A stretch of DNA of 64,000 nucleotides from Floccularia luteovirens. Its lineage: Eukaryota > Basidiomycota > Agaricomycetes > Agaricales > Squamanitaceae. Below are positions 22,816 to 35,913 of the stretch, in pieces; the stretch's first letter is position 1; the number at the start of each line of letters is the position of its first letter. A program made the translations under genes and the position numbers. Under the pieces are notes generated by a model, which saw only the letters and a program-made list of their open reading frames with translations, made no database searches and was not told the origin of the DNA. The DNA is taken from NCBI GenBank assembly GCA_009739215.1, contig VSJF01000008.1, positions 1,178,001-1,242,000 on the forward strand. Reading direction: 5' to 3'.

Positions 22816-25800
22816 GGCAGAAGTTGAAGGAATTGCTGGTATTAGCTGAATGGGGTGGGAGATGATGTTCATTGGAGTAGCTTTGGAGAGCTTTTATACT
22901 AGTATACCGAGCATACAGGGTAATATTTGGAAGCTATATGATCGCAATTGCATGCCGGTCAAGTAATTTTCTTTTCTTGTTTGGGGAAAGGGGTCCATAT
23001 CTGCTGAGCCCAAACGTAGATACAAGATTCAAGTTGTTTCCGTTCATGACACATAGAGTCACCGGGACCCTGAAGTTAAGAGATCGGATTCGGTTGCTAG
23101 TGCCAGAAGGAATATGAATTCTCCACTTTGTGCGCTCATTTGTAAAGCAAAGTATCTTCCAGTTCAAGATTATGACAACCTTTAGGCGTTGCCCGACAGG
23201 CAATGATGCTAGGTTTTGCCAACTGAACGTAGGTCGGTCTCCGAGGCATGAGAAGGCTACCTTGAAGATTTCATTGATTACTTTCATGAAGATCGCAGCC
23301 AGACCGCCTGATACTACCGACTAGAGTTAGTCCGTTGAATGATAAATCCCTAGAGGGAACTCGGGCACTGTGTAAGCTTTTTACTCCCTTTTGCCACAAG
23401 TCGAAGGCAAACATGGAGAGGATTTCCAGTGTTCGTGATATTACCCCGGTATATCAAACAGGTCTGCGCTCTTCGCGTATAAAACGGGACTGGCTTGAAC
23501 ACCCCAGATCTTAGAGAATATTCTTCCATCCATGAAGGGAATATCACTTCACCGATTGGTGGACACGTGTGGACCTATTGTGAAAGTGGAGGGGTAAACC
23601 CTCTTGACAGGTCTTGTGGTCTGTAAGGTACGTCAGCGTGGACCTAGTTTGAGGGGCTAAAGTTCCGTAGAGCATGAAAAAAGTGGTTGTTCGCGGTCTG
23701 TGTGGTGGGTTTATTTCGCAGTTGACCCGGTATCACCGTTTCTTTGCGGTTAGATAAAGCTGAGCTTCCAATATCCAGCACGCAGTTCATAAGCTCGGTC
23801 ATAAATGCTAGTCACACGTAAAATGAGTCTTTATGAGCACCATGAAGCGCGAAGATGGCGTAGATAACTCCTGGAATGGACTTGATATTACTTCGAAAAT
23901 ATCTGAAATTGAAATCTTATCATAGATTGGACCCACTCACTTGGTCTGTAGGTTTTTGCTAGGTGCGATTAATGAGTTATACAGAGTTATACAGAGCAGT
24001 CTCGCTGTCAGATATTTGAATGTGATGGTAGCAACCGTCGAGTTATTTAATCTTAGAGACGGAGGACAGAACATCCCGTGAAAGCCACAGGTTTGAGTGT
24101 AGTTGGCTCTTTTTGTTATCCCCTTGCTATCCCCGAAGGAAAGTGGGATCACTCGAGGGTTGTTGGAGTTTAAAAGCCTAATCATGAAATCAGTGACAGA
24201 ACGTGCGACGCTCACAATTATGAACGGCATCATATCATTGTCATCAACAATATTAATTTTAAAAAATATCGTTATCATCTCGTCATCTTCAGGCATATAT
24301 TCTCAAACCTTTCATCGGCATAGCTCGGAGGCCCTAGGGCTGGATAGTCTCCGAGACAAAAATCTGATGATGTAGACGCGGGGCCAAATTCGATGCTTAG
24401 TAGGAGTGCCGTAACGATACTCGCAATGTAAAATATGCGTAAATACCCGGTTCGAAGCTGCGTGATTATCAGCTATTGACTGAACGGGTATTTGTAGTGC
24501 GCAGTTGGGGTAATCGGCCAGCTTATCCAAGCATACATTGCTACCACGGAGATTTCCCCCATTCATAGCCATGGGGTTATTCAATGACTTTGCTTGAGTG
24601 TATGGAAATGGAGCCATAAAATAGCTCCGCATATAACATGTCAATGATATACTGATGAACATTTTTTAAATGAGACTGATCTGTAGACAACATATTTGTA
24701 ATTACCTTGAGAAATTGCGAAACCTGGTTAAAAGAATCGCTTTCATCAGCCTTGATTAAGCGGTTTTCATGATCTGTAAGAGTTAGCATATATTTGGACA
24801 TACCTTGGGAGAGAATCTTGCATCATTCGCACAAAAGCCATTCAGCCGGCCGGACATTGTGTTTCGCGCGACGAGAATATGCCGAGTGGAGTAACATGGT
24901 AATGGAACCCCGTGTTTAGATCTCGTACGTTGAACATATTTGTCAATTTTCGTTCATATCAAGCATGATGCATGAAGTTTTAATTTGAGTTGTTGTCGCA
25001 AACTGACAGAGCTGAATTTATCCGACAGTAGTCGCCTCTTCTTCTTTGGCGGAACTTTCCTTCGACATGCATAGCCCCCCAATTCTATAGGTTGAGGTGA
25101 AGTGCCAGTTACAAGAGAGAGTAATGACTTAGATGGTAGTTTTGTATATTGAAATATATCAGTGAAAAGGACATGTGGTGACCATAGATTCTTTGCCACA
25201 CCGCCCTTCCCATTCAGTTTTCAATGTCACTCCGCATACTAGGAGTACAAGATCCGATTGTATTGGAGATTTGAGGTTTTGGTGTCCATTACATTACGTC
25301 CATACGTGGGTCCGAATCTTTGGTGACGAATAATAGCGGAGGTACCACGAGGCTGACCGTTTAACTTCTACAACATGGCTCAAAACACAATGTCAGTTCT
25401 CCTCCAAACGTTAGAGAATAATGTTATTTACTAAACCATGTCCTAACGGCACCAAGCAAGAGGATGAAACACAACAATGTATGATACTCAGTTAAGCAAA
25501 ATAGTGCTCGTTGTGACCTTATGCGGAGTTGTCTTGTACAGGTGAATCTTTGACGTCCAACCCTTGATTTTGTTAGGGTTAAAGACGCGTGCTGGTTCAT
25601 ATCACCTGGCGTTTTAGCACTATTCGAGGAAAGTGGTTTGGGTGGGCATTGTGGATAGTATATATCCTTCAGGGATTTCCGTCATGTAACAGTGTAACAG
25701 TTTAACGTTTATCTCCGGATCTTGACGACTTCAGTGGAGTCGCCCAAGGACACGACGTTTTGGTGAGGTCTCGGGTGAAACATTATTTGTTCACAAAAAA

Positions 25801-28800
25801 GAAAAATTTGTGTGGGCTTAGACAGCAAAACTTCAGAAGTGTTGATATGGTTAAATGCTTAATCACTGACCCGAAAGACAGCAGTTCAGTCTAACGCTGA
25901 CACCTTACACCTCGGTAAGGGTGAAATTCTTGGGGCCGGCTGAGAGAGTGTGGCGCGAGTATTAGGGACCGTATATGCCAGAAAAACTTTGATAAAGAGG
26001 GTTCTGTTGCCCCAAATAGAAATTATAGATTTGTTGTTTTTTAGGTCCGGTATTTCGAAACCTTAGGTGAGTCAGCCCATGTCCTTGGGCATTGAGCTTC
26101 CAGAAGAGGCGTAACCAGCGTTACATTCGTTTGTATTTGAATGATCCTCCGCGACTATAATGCACCCGGGCCTTTTTCTTATCAGAATAAAACCGGTAGC
26201 TAACAGGTAAGAATCGCGGAGGAGAAGGATAAGTTATGGTACCAAAGCTACCAAAATTTGCGACTAACTAGGGAAACATGCACACTCAGCCATAGATATG
26301 ACTACTTCTTCGAATAAACAGGCATGTTTCTCTAGAGCAGGGTTGAATCAATAAGCTAGGTACTTATTGCATACATAGGGGGCATGTCCAACATTGAGGT
26401 GTTGCAGAAACATGCGTCGCAGCCGCGGTAGAGATGTTTTGCGCCCTGATTGTTTCGCGAACATATTCATGTGCAACACCCTCCCGCGACCAAATTGTGT
26501 GATGGGGAATGGAAGACTAACATTTCGCACCTCCGATCTTGATAATATCGGATCTGAATAACAGACGAGAAGTAGAAACAACAAGGGTAGTGCATCAATC
26601 CGGATGCTGGGTTGGTTGATGTTAAGCCCTGCAGGCTATAGTCATTTACTGCTCAATGGATCACCTTCTTCAGCACAAAACGGACAGCTTTGCGATGCCG
26701 CTGGTTCTCTTCACCGCAGCTCTTGCTCTTATGGGGTGTATTTTCTTCACGATCGAAAGTACGCATGATCGGAAAGTGTGTTGAGTGTGAGGACAAGGAT
26801 CGGGTTCGTGGAACTCAGAAGTAGGTTCGGATGCAAGAGAAATTTATTGATATCATCGCTTTCGAAGACCCGGATTTTGGCGTTTAGTGAGTGTTCTTGT
26901 TTGATACAGTGAGTGAGGTATGCTGATCAACCACTATATATAATTAGGGCTGAGGGCAGGTAAGGATGGATCTGAGTTCGCAGGACGTCTACAGCAGAAC
27001 TTTTGGGGTATGTTTCGGTCAAAGTTGTTTTTCGAGAAAAGTCGTCAGTCAGTCGTGTGAAAATTTGAAGGTCTGGGCGCACCGTCTACCTCCAATCCCA
27101 TTATAGCATTCATATCCGCTAGGGACGCTCAAGCAACGTGTAACGGATACAGGGATGACACGGATCAGTATACAGGACATTGGCGGGGTGTTGCTGAAAA
27201 GCGCAGCATCTGACAGACAAATTTTGCCATGGTAGCCAAGTATCAGGGCTGATCGTGTATCACAGACAGGTTGTCGTCATTTCATATCCGGGTGGTGTCA
27301 AATAGTGCAGGTTGAATTATGGAATAACTGGGAAACGTCCACGGAAGACCTTTAGATGAAGTTTGCTACTGTCTATCAATTTTTGTTGATTGGCAGCGAT
27401 TATTCATGATCGTACAGTACTGCGAAAAAGTTTACTTGAATGCGCTCCGGAAATTGAGGAGTGGAAGAATGGTTGACTAATTCAAGTGGACACTGAATTG
27501 TTTCTTGTGAGTCCACGATCCATTTGGCAACCAACGCACCGACATAGCATTCCACGCTTTACATTTACTTTCTGAATACCGAGCAACCCGTCTCGGTCAG
27601 GAAACGGTACCATGAGTGCATGTTGGTGGCGTATTAATGACTCCTGAAAGCCATGCCAGTCAAGCCTATAATAATATACACATACTAGATGAAAATGATA
27701 TGAAAATTATGCTGATAACACATGGATATGTGGGAGACCTTGATTAATCGGTTGGTTCCAGTCAAAGATGCTGCAGTTTGATATAGTAGTAGTGTCAATG
27801 GAAGATGTAAGCTGTAGAAAGGTGTTTGTTTGTTACGTACGAACAAAAAAACAAGTAAATACAAACTTCCTGAAATTTTGTCTCGACACTCAGTACTCAG
27901 CGCCAGGTTCTTCATACAGATAAAGCTAGAAATAGCTTTGTATGAAAAGTATGGGACTGCAAAGTACCACCAAGAACTGTTCATCTAGTAGGCTACTCAA
28001 TGTAAGCAGCCGTATAACCAGTTTCCCTCAAAATTCACTAAACGATTTCCAGGCGGAGCCTTCAGACGGTCTGTCGGGCAATTCTTAGTTAAAGATGCGG
28101 TGGCCCTACTCATTTCCATGTTCAATGTTTACTACTACATTGGCACTGAGATCGGAGAGGGGGTTATTCACTGAACCACAGCAATACATCAAAGCCCACG
28201 ACTTTCGGATTACGTGTATTATAAACTTACTATGCTCAGAAGGAGTTAGGAGATGCGTATTGCATTAATTTCTCTACATAATTATGCTGTTAACATCTTA
28301 CTCATCACTAACACGTTCTCTATTTGCATTTCTTATTGAGGAACGCTCCTGTTCATATGGGTTTACCCTTGTTCTACATCAAATGGGGGCTGGTATCCGT
28401 GAGCTTCCCAACTCATGTTCAACAGATGATTTTCTCCCTGTCCTGGCAGACATTCTTTGATTCCGAATCTCCGAATCTTCCTGCTACCATAAGGCTCCGC
28501 ATTCCAAGATTGTTTAGTCCAGGATTCACCAACATGTATTTTCGAGTTGATAGTCGCACATATGGATGCCTCACAGAACGCTTCTTGTATCTTCAATTAC
28601 GTGCACAATACCTTCTGGCTAACCACACCCGCGAAGAACTTATACTTTGTGAGTGATGTCCTTATGGCCTGCGGAAATCCGGCACTGGATGGTATGCCGT
28701 ATCACGCTTAGCAGGCTTGGGGTATACAGCCTACTTATAGGGAATTAATATACCACAAAAATTTACGAATAACAATAAGAGAATTAGAAATCATCACGGA

Positions 28801-29303
28801 AAAATTTTCCACCCACATCACTCGACCCGCAACCCCAAACGGGCATTGGTTGCCTGATTATAATCTTTTCATTACAAGTCAATAAGGAAGATAAGAGGAA
28901 AGGCTGTGTATTTTTATGAGCTTGGCTATCTCGAAAAGGTGGAAAGTAATAACATTGAAAGCAGGAATGTTCAGCATGTATCAACAAGCAGGTTGCTCTA
29001 CTACTAAATTCCAGTGTGGACATTTTATCAGTTTGGTCCTGAATAATTGTCGTGAGTAGAACGGCAATGACATTTGCAGGTCTATGAGTAGAAGCGGTTT
29101 AATTTGCTGTGTGACTATTAACGTGGTTAATGATAATTTGTTGTAAAACTAATTGGGATCAACCTTGCCACAATTTTCAATTTTCACAAGGTTTTGAAGC
29201 GGAAAAATAGAACTTCAAGAGAGTCCATAGTATTTGTTCATGGTGCGCTGTCATAACTTGAGGTATCAGGTAGAAAGACCTGCTCAGGATCTACTATCAC
29301 ATC
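22816..29303. other. Gene-poor stretch with only short, unrecognised open frames
   Basis: No open frame exceeds 119 codons and none could be spliced into a recognisable protein. A run of minus-strand frames at 22934-25199 (117, 65, 119, 116, 74 and 81 codons) could be the remains of one decayed gene, but no conserved motif was found. The same holds for a 110-codon frame at 28324-28656 (plus). No tRNA, rRNA or LTR structure was seen. Confidence 0.4.
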
Positions 29304-29698
29304 CTACACGGAAGGAATTGTGGAAAAATAAAGATCACGTACGCAACATAATAAAGTATTTGGAGCTCTTCCTAATAAGAATTTGACCGGAAATCGGTTG
29401 GAATCCGCCAATATAGTTTTTTGATCAATTGGGTACTAGAGATGCTGAAATCAGTAATAATGGGGATCGTGGAAGCAATGCATGTACATACGATGAGATA
29501 ATTCGTCGGGTGATGGGATGGGTTGGTATTGTTGTGGGTGAAAGCTTGCTCGAGGTCCGCTAATGTGTTCTTTTGGGGGGATTGGTACTGGGTATGCCTG
29601 GCTGCGTTAGCGATTGATGGAGGGTTGTTGAAGGGGTGCACGTATGCGGGTGGGGGTTCGTCAGGTCGTGATCGGTTGGAACCCCGCCCATCGTCGAC
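29304..29698 (-). pseudogene. Possible two-exon gene fragment running out of the palindrome
   Basis: A reading enters from the left palindrome arm (VDDGRG at 29698), stays open to 29492, takes a GT-AG intron (29491-29436) and continues from 29435 to a stop at 29304. This gives 113 codons including the stop. It is rich in Asn/Pro/His (ADLEQAFTHNNTNPSHHPTN) and has no recognised domain. A similar reading (SSVDDGR) runs outward from the right arm at 30720 on the plus strand. It may be the disrupted end of a lineage-specific gene or part of the repeat itself. Confidence 0.25.
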
Positions 29699-30744
29699 AC
29701 TAGAAACGCCGGTATTAACAATTAAAGGATATCAGCGGGGTTGTATACTTATGTGGCATATGAAGGCACTCGCCTAGGAGAATGCAGAGCATGCAGGCAC
29801 CCAAACCACTGCTTCACCCATGAGCTAAACCACCTTTATGTCACAGACACCGAGGCGATGATGGCTTGCAACTGGCACATTTCCAGTGGCTTAGCTGAAA
29901 GGGGCGCCACACCTGAACCCGCCGTTTTCTACCCTAGGCAGAGGGGCTCCACACCACACACACAAAAGCGTGCCATATTGCGCGATTGATTCAGGGCGAT
30001 GGTCGTAGGCCTTGCTACCCGTGTGGTTGTATAGTTGGACAGCATGTGTATTTAGATGCCTAAACTGGCACTGTATTCGTCCGCATTGTGTGTTTGGTAC
30101 ACTGAGGGGTTGTGCAGGTTGCTGTGAGAATTGCGACATGATTGAGATCTTCAAAGAAAATGAGGAATTGCGGTGTGAAAAGTTGGTTATGTTTGTGCGA
30201 AACGCGTCCGAATACTGGATCATGTGACTCGGTCAGACATTCGCATCACATGATCAAGCACACAAACGCGTCGGGACCAAATAGAGCCAACTTTTCACGC
30301 CAAATGAAAGGTATATAAACTGCGTAATTTGAGTCTCAGCGCAATTCCTCCCTTGATCTGAGCTAGATCACACTGCAATACACATGCTGTCCAACTATGC
30401 AACCATACGGGTGGCGGGGTCTACGACCGTCGCCCTGAATCAATCGCGCAATATGGCACGCTTTTGTGTGTGTGGTGTGGAGCCCCTCTGCCTAGGGTAG
30501 AAAACGGCGGGTTCAGGTGTGGCGCCCCTCTCAGCTAAGCCACTGGAAATGTGCCAGTTGCAAGCCATCATCGCCTCGGTGTCTGTGACATAAAGGTGGT
30601 TTAGCTCATGGGTGAAGCAGTGGTTTGGGTGCCTGCAGGCTCTGCATTCTCCTAGGCGAGTGCCTTCATATGCCGCGTAAGTATATTACCCCGTTGATAT
30701 CCTTTGTTTGTTAATACCGGCGTTTCTAGTGTCGACGATGGGCG
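29685..30744. repeat. Long inverted repeat (palindrome) of about 1.06 kb
   Basis: The sequence from 29685 to about 30050 reappears in reverse complement at about 30385-30744. By eye the match is about 95 percent, including long runs with no mismatch (for example the AGGGGCTCCACACCACACAC region). The pairing continues towards the middle: GTGAAAAGTTGG near 30175 pairs with CCAACTTTTCAC near 30288, and the centre is GATCATGTGA / TCACATGATC at 30218-30227 and 30246-30255. The right arm carries about 40 extra bases near 30305-30345. A transcript would fold into one very long hairpin. No transposase or clear target duplication was found, so a foldback-type element or an inverted duplication are both possible. 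Confidence 0.85.
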
Positions 30745-32788
30745 AGATTTCAACAAGTCATTATCTTATGAAGTTCCATTCGTGTACGTGCATTTTGTTA
30801 ACTACACCGTTGAAAATATACATTGCTGGATCTTGAGCGAGTTTTCATCTACAGCAAACCCCAATTCCAATTCAGTTCCGATTCACTTTGAGAACCTGGA
30901 GACAACGTAATACGCTCACTTATTTCAGAAGATTATTAGAAAGCATGGTATGTCCTGTAGTCAAAGTTTTCCATTGATATTTAAAACCCTCATTAACTTG
31001 TTGGTTAGCATGCTGTTCGCCTTCAAAATAATGATGTGATATTTGAATAAGATCTCAGCAAGTGCAAATGACTCAAAACTTAAAACAAAAACGCACTACA
31101 GACGACCATTTTTATAAGGTATCATGATGCTCCCTACCGGAAATCTCATTTCATTTAACAAGCTACAGTGATCATGGAGTGGGTTAAAGCCATCGGCTGC
31201 AGTATTTGCACACTCGCAGCAGCAGCCGTAATTTGAGCCCAGTCCCGGTGAACACGGGTGTATATAGAGTAGAACGGTTACTTTGCTTTTCATATATTTG
31301 ATATAGATATACCGACTCCAAAGACCAATTCGCTCCTACCTTATTCCATTTTCCACTATCACGCATTATGCCCTCAGTGCATAAACTTTCATAACCAACC
31401 CCACTTTTTGTATCTCTACACTACATGTTCAGTAGATACACATATAGTGGTTTCTTTAGGGCTTCGCCCCAATTACCACAACAAGAAATCAACAAAGCTA
31501 GTGACATGAAGCTTGTGTACCAGGTACTTCCTGATGATAACTTGGGTTTCTGGGAAGGTTCCGATCATTTTACCCCACGTCAGCCCCCGTTGAAATCTTA
31601 ATTCTTCACTCGCGGGGTGGTTATGAAAGGCTGACGAGATGCAAGATTTGTGAGTTTGTGGGAAATGATCCTGGGCAAGCATGTATCAGTCTACAACTGC
31701 CATTAGAAAACCCTCGGCATGATATCTGCTTATTCCTGGAATTGATGGGTTGGGAATATCATCCACGTCGTAAGGTCCGTGTAAGGGCCTGTAATGAGAA
31801 CGCCGCGACGCATAGAGATGAAGGTAACGTCAATTCTTTGGTTTTTGATCCTAACCAGACGCGATTGACAGGATGTTTGCAAGCGGCTCGCATAAGAATA
31901 GTTGAACTAGGACAGGATCAGTGTTATAATAATGCTATGTTTGGAAATCACACCTGACATGGAATATTATAGGATACGTGGATGTGTAACCAGTTCAGTA
32001 TTATTAAAGGACATCAAAATGGTGGTCGCATAGCATCGGAGTTGCTATGATCACACGGCAGTGTGTTGGCGACTTTCGGAGGGCATTTTTTCCTCGAGGC
32101 AGCTTTTGTCAACCATCCAAAGGGTGAATACGACTTCCACCACAGGAATATCTACGCTGGGCCAGTGTTAGTTATCGTTATTGCAAGTAAACATGACTAT
32201 CACATGTGTTTGATATGGATACTATGATGTTTATTTCTGGAGATGACAAGCATATATCATAATGTGGGTTGATGTGGAGCTAAACCTAGAGTAGTAAGTT
32301 TAGTATGAAAGCGGTGCTTACTGGTTTAACCAAGTATTGAATATTAAAGCTATATATTTCTATCAAAAATCATTTGTGGTGTCAGTGAAGTCATTATGAT
32401 ACTCGTACCATTATTTTTCAAGCCCAATGAAGGTCCGGCCATTCCACTAAGGAAACATTTTATCAATCTGAAAGAAGCGATGTTTGCAATGCATATAAAT
32501 AACTGCACAACACCGCGGCTCAATGGCTCAAACCTGCGATGATGAGGGGAAAAAGCAGATATACGTACATGAAAATATGCAAACAAGGTTTGCAGTATAT
32601 ATTGGCTGACATCTGTAGTTGTGGTGCGCAGTAGAAGAGTGAAGAGAAGGCTGCGCGGTGAAATGGTTCGGAGTTGCACGAAAGGGGATGACGTGAAAGC
32701 GATGACGCCTTGATCAAGATATATTGGCCGGTGCGAATTGTTTGAATTTATTTAATTATTTAATTCTCTTGGTCGACGTCCATCTCCA
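30745..32788. other. Gene-poor stretch right of the palindrome
   Basis: Open frames up to 109 codons were seen (31658-31957 plus; 32350-32679 minus) without recognisable motifs. The last 60 bp before 32789 are AT-rich and probably belong to the promoter of the next gene. Confidence 0.4.
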
Positions 32789-35700
32789 ATGCTCTCATCT
32801 CTCGCAAACCTTCTACCAATCCGCTCTCCAACCACCCCCTTTCAACAACGTCCTCAACAGCCTGAATCTCCTCTTCACGACGATTCAAATCGTGTATCAA
32901 TCATTAACGATGTGCGCGGTGAACCAACTGCCAATGCTCAAAATCCACCCCACTCCCGACCTCGTCCTGCATCCCAGTCTACTCTACCTACTCCTGTGCT
33001 TTCTTCAGCTAACGAGGTGAGTGCTACCATGTTTATTGTCAATCTAGCTAAGGACTTGAATGCCAGACTTTTATAATGGTCCGACCACCTCCAGCAAAGT
33101 CGAACCACCCGCTTAATCTTCAAGTTCAGCTGGTCCCACCTTCCCTTCGCTCTCGTCAAAATCGCACGTCAACAGAATCTCTAGCTCTCGCTCGTAGCCG
33201 CTCAGATGCTTCTACCACTTCTACAGCGACTTCTGGCCCTGGCACATCTACTTCATCTGTTGCCTCCACTGCCTCATCTACCGCGTCAGGCCGCCGTACT
33301 ATTATCCCCCTATACAATCTTCAAGCCCATAACGTTCTTACAAATATAATAGTTGATGCTGGAACTGATGCAAAGATCGCAAAATTTCAGCGGCGCGGTA
33401 TCGAGCTTATCGACCTATGTTTCCTTGAACCCGTTGAATTTCTCGCGGACCCATCACCACAACAATTGCTTGCTGTCCCTAATCCCGGTAACCGCTCCAG
33501 TTTCGTTGGCCCTGCCAGCACGCGCACAAGTACAAGCACCAACATGGATGAGCGCTCATCCCCCTCCGTGGTTATCGTACCACCCACAAATCCGGCCGCC
33601 TCTCCCGCAAATAAACGAAATCTCTTCAACAAGATATTCAGTAAACGAGGTGTGAAAGACCCGCAGGGACAACAGCAACAACAACTCCAGCCAACTCACA
33701 ATCCCGCTTATTATGGTTCCAGTTGCGTATTTTTTTTTCTTTTATGTAAATTTTGGCGCCCTAACCATATTCTGTTTGTCTTTGACAGCAAGCACGCATA
33801 CCGACTCCACTACATCCCTCACATCGTCATCGATGGCATCCTTTGTGCATTCACACGACTACGCACAAGATATAGGTTTAGGTGGTGGAATAACACCGAC
33901 TCCGCGCTCCCCTGGTATGAATCAGGACCAAGCGCAGGGTACAGATGACAATCAAACTCAACATATGGATCAAATTGATCAGGAAGGTGTGAAGACTGAA
34001 GTGGGAAGCGAACCATCGTCTCTGGACTCGGCTGCTCACCGTCGCCAATCGGAGACACCGCGCACCCCAACGATCCATACGCGCACCCCACGGACACCAA
34101 GACAAGAGGATTCATTACAACCTCAATTGCAGGACCAATCCCAGACTCCCCGAGGGCTCTCGTTGAGCGGCATGCGTACCACGTTACGAAACAACCGTAA
34201 TCGCATTTCAGCCGCTGTATCTGGTGCTATTGGTGGTGAGCGTGGTCCGAGTGCTGAGCGAGATAAGAATATAGGAAATAGCGAGAGACATGTCGTCGAT
34301 TTAGATGTGGATGTGAGAGATAGGACTGTTGGGGAGGATGGTAAAATGAGAAAAGGCGTGAGAGGCAGTGTTGATGCAATTACCAACGGAATAACGAAGC
34401 GAGGTAGTCTGACATTCAGGACAAGTGTATGTGCCTATCTTCCCTTCTTTTTCCCAGCTGTTTGACATGAGTTTTCCTGTAGAATTCCCTCCAGAACCAA
34501 CCACCACATCCTTCAAACGGGACCCCAACCACCACTACCAACCTTGTTGCTCCACAGGCGGTTACGACCAAGGCAGAAAAACCGACACTCCGTCCTCCGA
34601 CGTTGGGAATTCAACCCACACTTGCTGTCGGACCTGCATATGTTGCTGCAGGTTTATTTCCAGGCCTGACGTCAGGAACAGGAACAGGGACCAGTACAAG
34701 TTTAGGTGCGAATGGGGTGCCAGACTCAGTTACAAGTAGTGCAAACGCACCTCCTGGTGCAGCTATACCCCCCGGAACCGGTATCGGTACCACTCCCTCT
34801 TCAGAAAATGTTGATCTCGCACATGCGCGCGCGATAATGTATGCGTGGTATGTAAGACGATGGACGAAACGAAATAGTGGACCTGCAGGTGTATTTGGAA
34901 ATGTCTTCAGTGGTTCGAACGCGCATGACGGGCAACTAGGTGTCCCTGGCTTGGGTGGTGTTGAAGTAAGCGTTGAGTGGAAGCGTGCGAGAGGTAGTAG
35001 GAGACGTCGTGGGGAGAAAGAGAAAGAGAGGGAGAAATTGAGAGAGAACAATGGGGAGAAGGATCAAAGCCAAGAGAGTGTTGGTCGAGAAGATTCAGGG
35101 AAACGCAGTGATAAAAGCAAACGACCTCTAAGCCGAGATATAGACGGAGAAGGAGAGGGGAGGCGGAGTGGGGAAGGGAGACCTGTAGACAAAGTAAAGG
35201 AACGTGAGCGTCGACATAGATCGAATAGCCGAAAACGGGCGTCGAAGTCGCTTGAAGAAGATGGCAGCGGGAGGTCGAATTCCCATGATTCTCAGGATGA
35301 TGGCGAGGAAAGTGATCCAGAAGACTCGGAGACCCCGTGGGTGTGTACGTTGAAGCTGCGCGCGCTCAGTGCTGGCATCGGTAATACTAAGACTTCGCTT
35401 GGTGACGCTGGTGTTGGTCGAGCCACAGGAGCGTCTTTGTCAACTTCCAACACAACCGCGGGTAATCCTAATCCTCCAGCGCTACGAATTAAAGTGGGAA
35501 CCATGTCGCCAACTCCACATCATCCAAAAGTAGTCGCTATGTTGAAGGTTCCCTTCCCACTTCCCGATGTGGAGATTGCTAGGCTCGGGATCGTACGTCG
35601 ACGAGGAGCCGGCCCTGGCCCGGTTCCTCAGCCATCATTCGGACCGTCGACACCCACCCCACCGACGTTTTCCCCCCCTTCACCCCTGGAGACAATCACG

Positions 35701-35913
35701 ACGACCACTACCACAACTTTACCTGCTTCCCAACTAACTGGCCATTCTGTAACTTCTTCACTAGCAGCCGAACCTTACTCCGGGGCGTTGTTGACAGCTG
35801 ATGAAATTAAAGATGTTGTTTGCGCAACGGGATTATGGTTGGCTGTTAGAGAAGGGTTTGGTGGTGTTGGAAAGGTTAGTCGTAAAGGAGACGGGTGGAG
35901 AATAAGAGCTTAG
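32789..35913 (+). CDS. Conserved basidiomycete hypothetical protein, 981 residues
   Basis: Four exons, 32789-33016, 33067-33715, 33789-34426 and 34483-35913, join in frame to 981 codons plus stop. Conserved-looking islands are separated by long low-complexity Ser/Thr/Pro and Arg/Glu/Lys stretches. The islands are: PLYNLQAHNVLTNIIVDAG with DAKIAKFQRRGIELIDLCFL (about 150-195), LAHARAIMYAWYVRRWTKRN followed by EVSVEWKRARG (about 575-635), and a C-terminal block with LRIKVGTMSPTPHHPKVVAM, LKVPFPLPDVEIARLGIVRR and LWLAVREGFGGVGKVSRKGD ending in WRIRA. I know these blocks from uncharacterised basidiomycete proteins only. There is no signal peptide or membrane helix. The basic/acidic middle (RRRRGEKEKEREK) suggests a nuclear or scaffold protein, which is inference. 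Confidence 0.78.

Noticed and set aside
30590..30625. TTTAGCTCATGGG in the palindrome arm as a polymerase III A box (tRNA-derived SINE)
   Set aside because: No B box with correct orientation and spacing was found, and there is no poly(A) or simple-repeat tail.
32724..33020. 98-codon frame overlapping the first exon of the 981-residue gene
   Set aside because: It is in another phase; the spliced frame starting at 32789 continues through three in-phase introns to conserved blocks.
34611..35051. 146-codon minus-strand frame opposite the 981-residue gene
   Set aside because: It mirrors low-complexity coding sequence of the plus strand and has no motif of its own.
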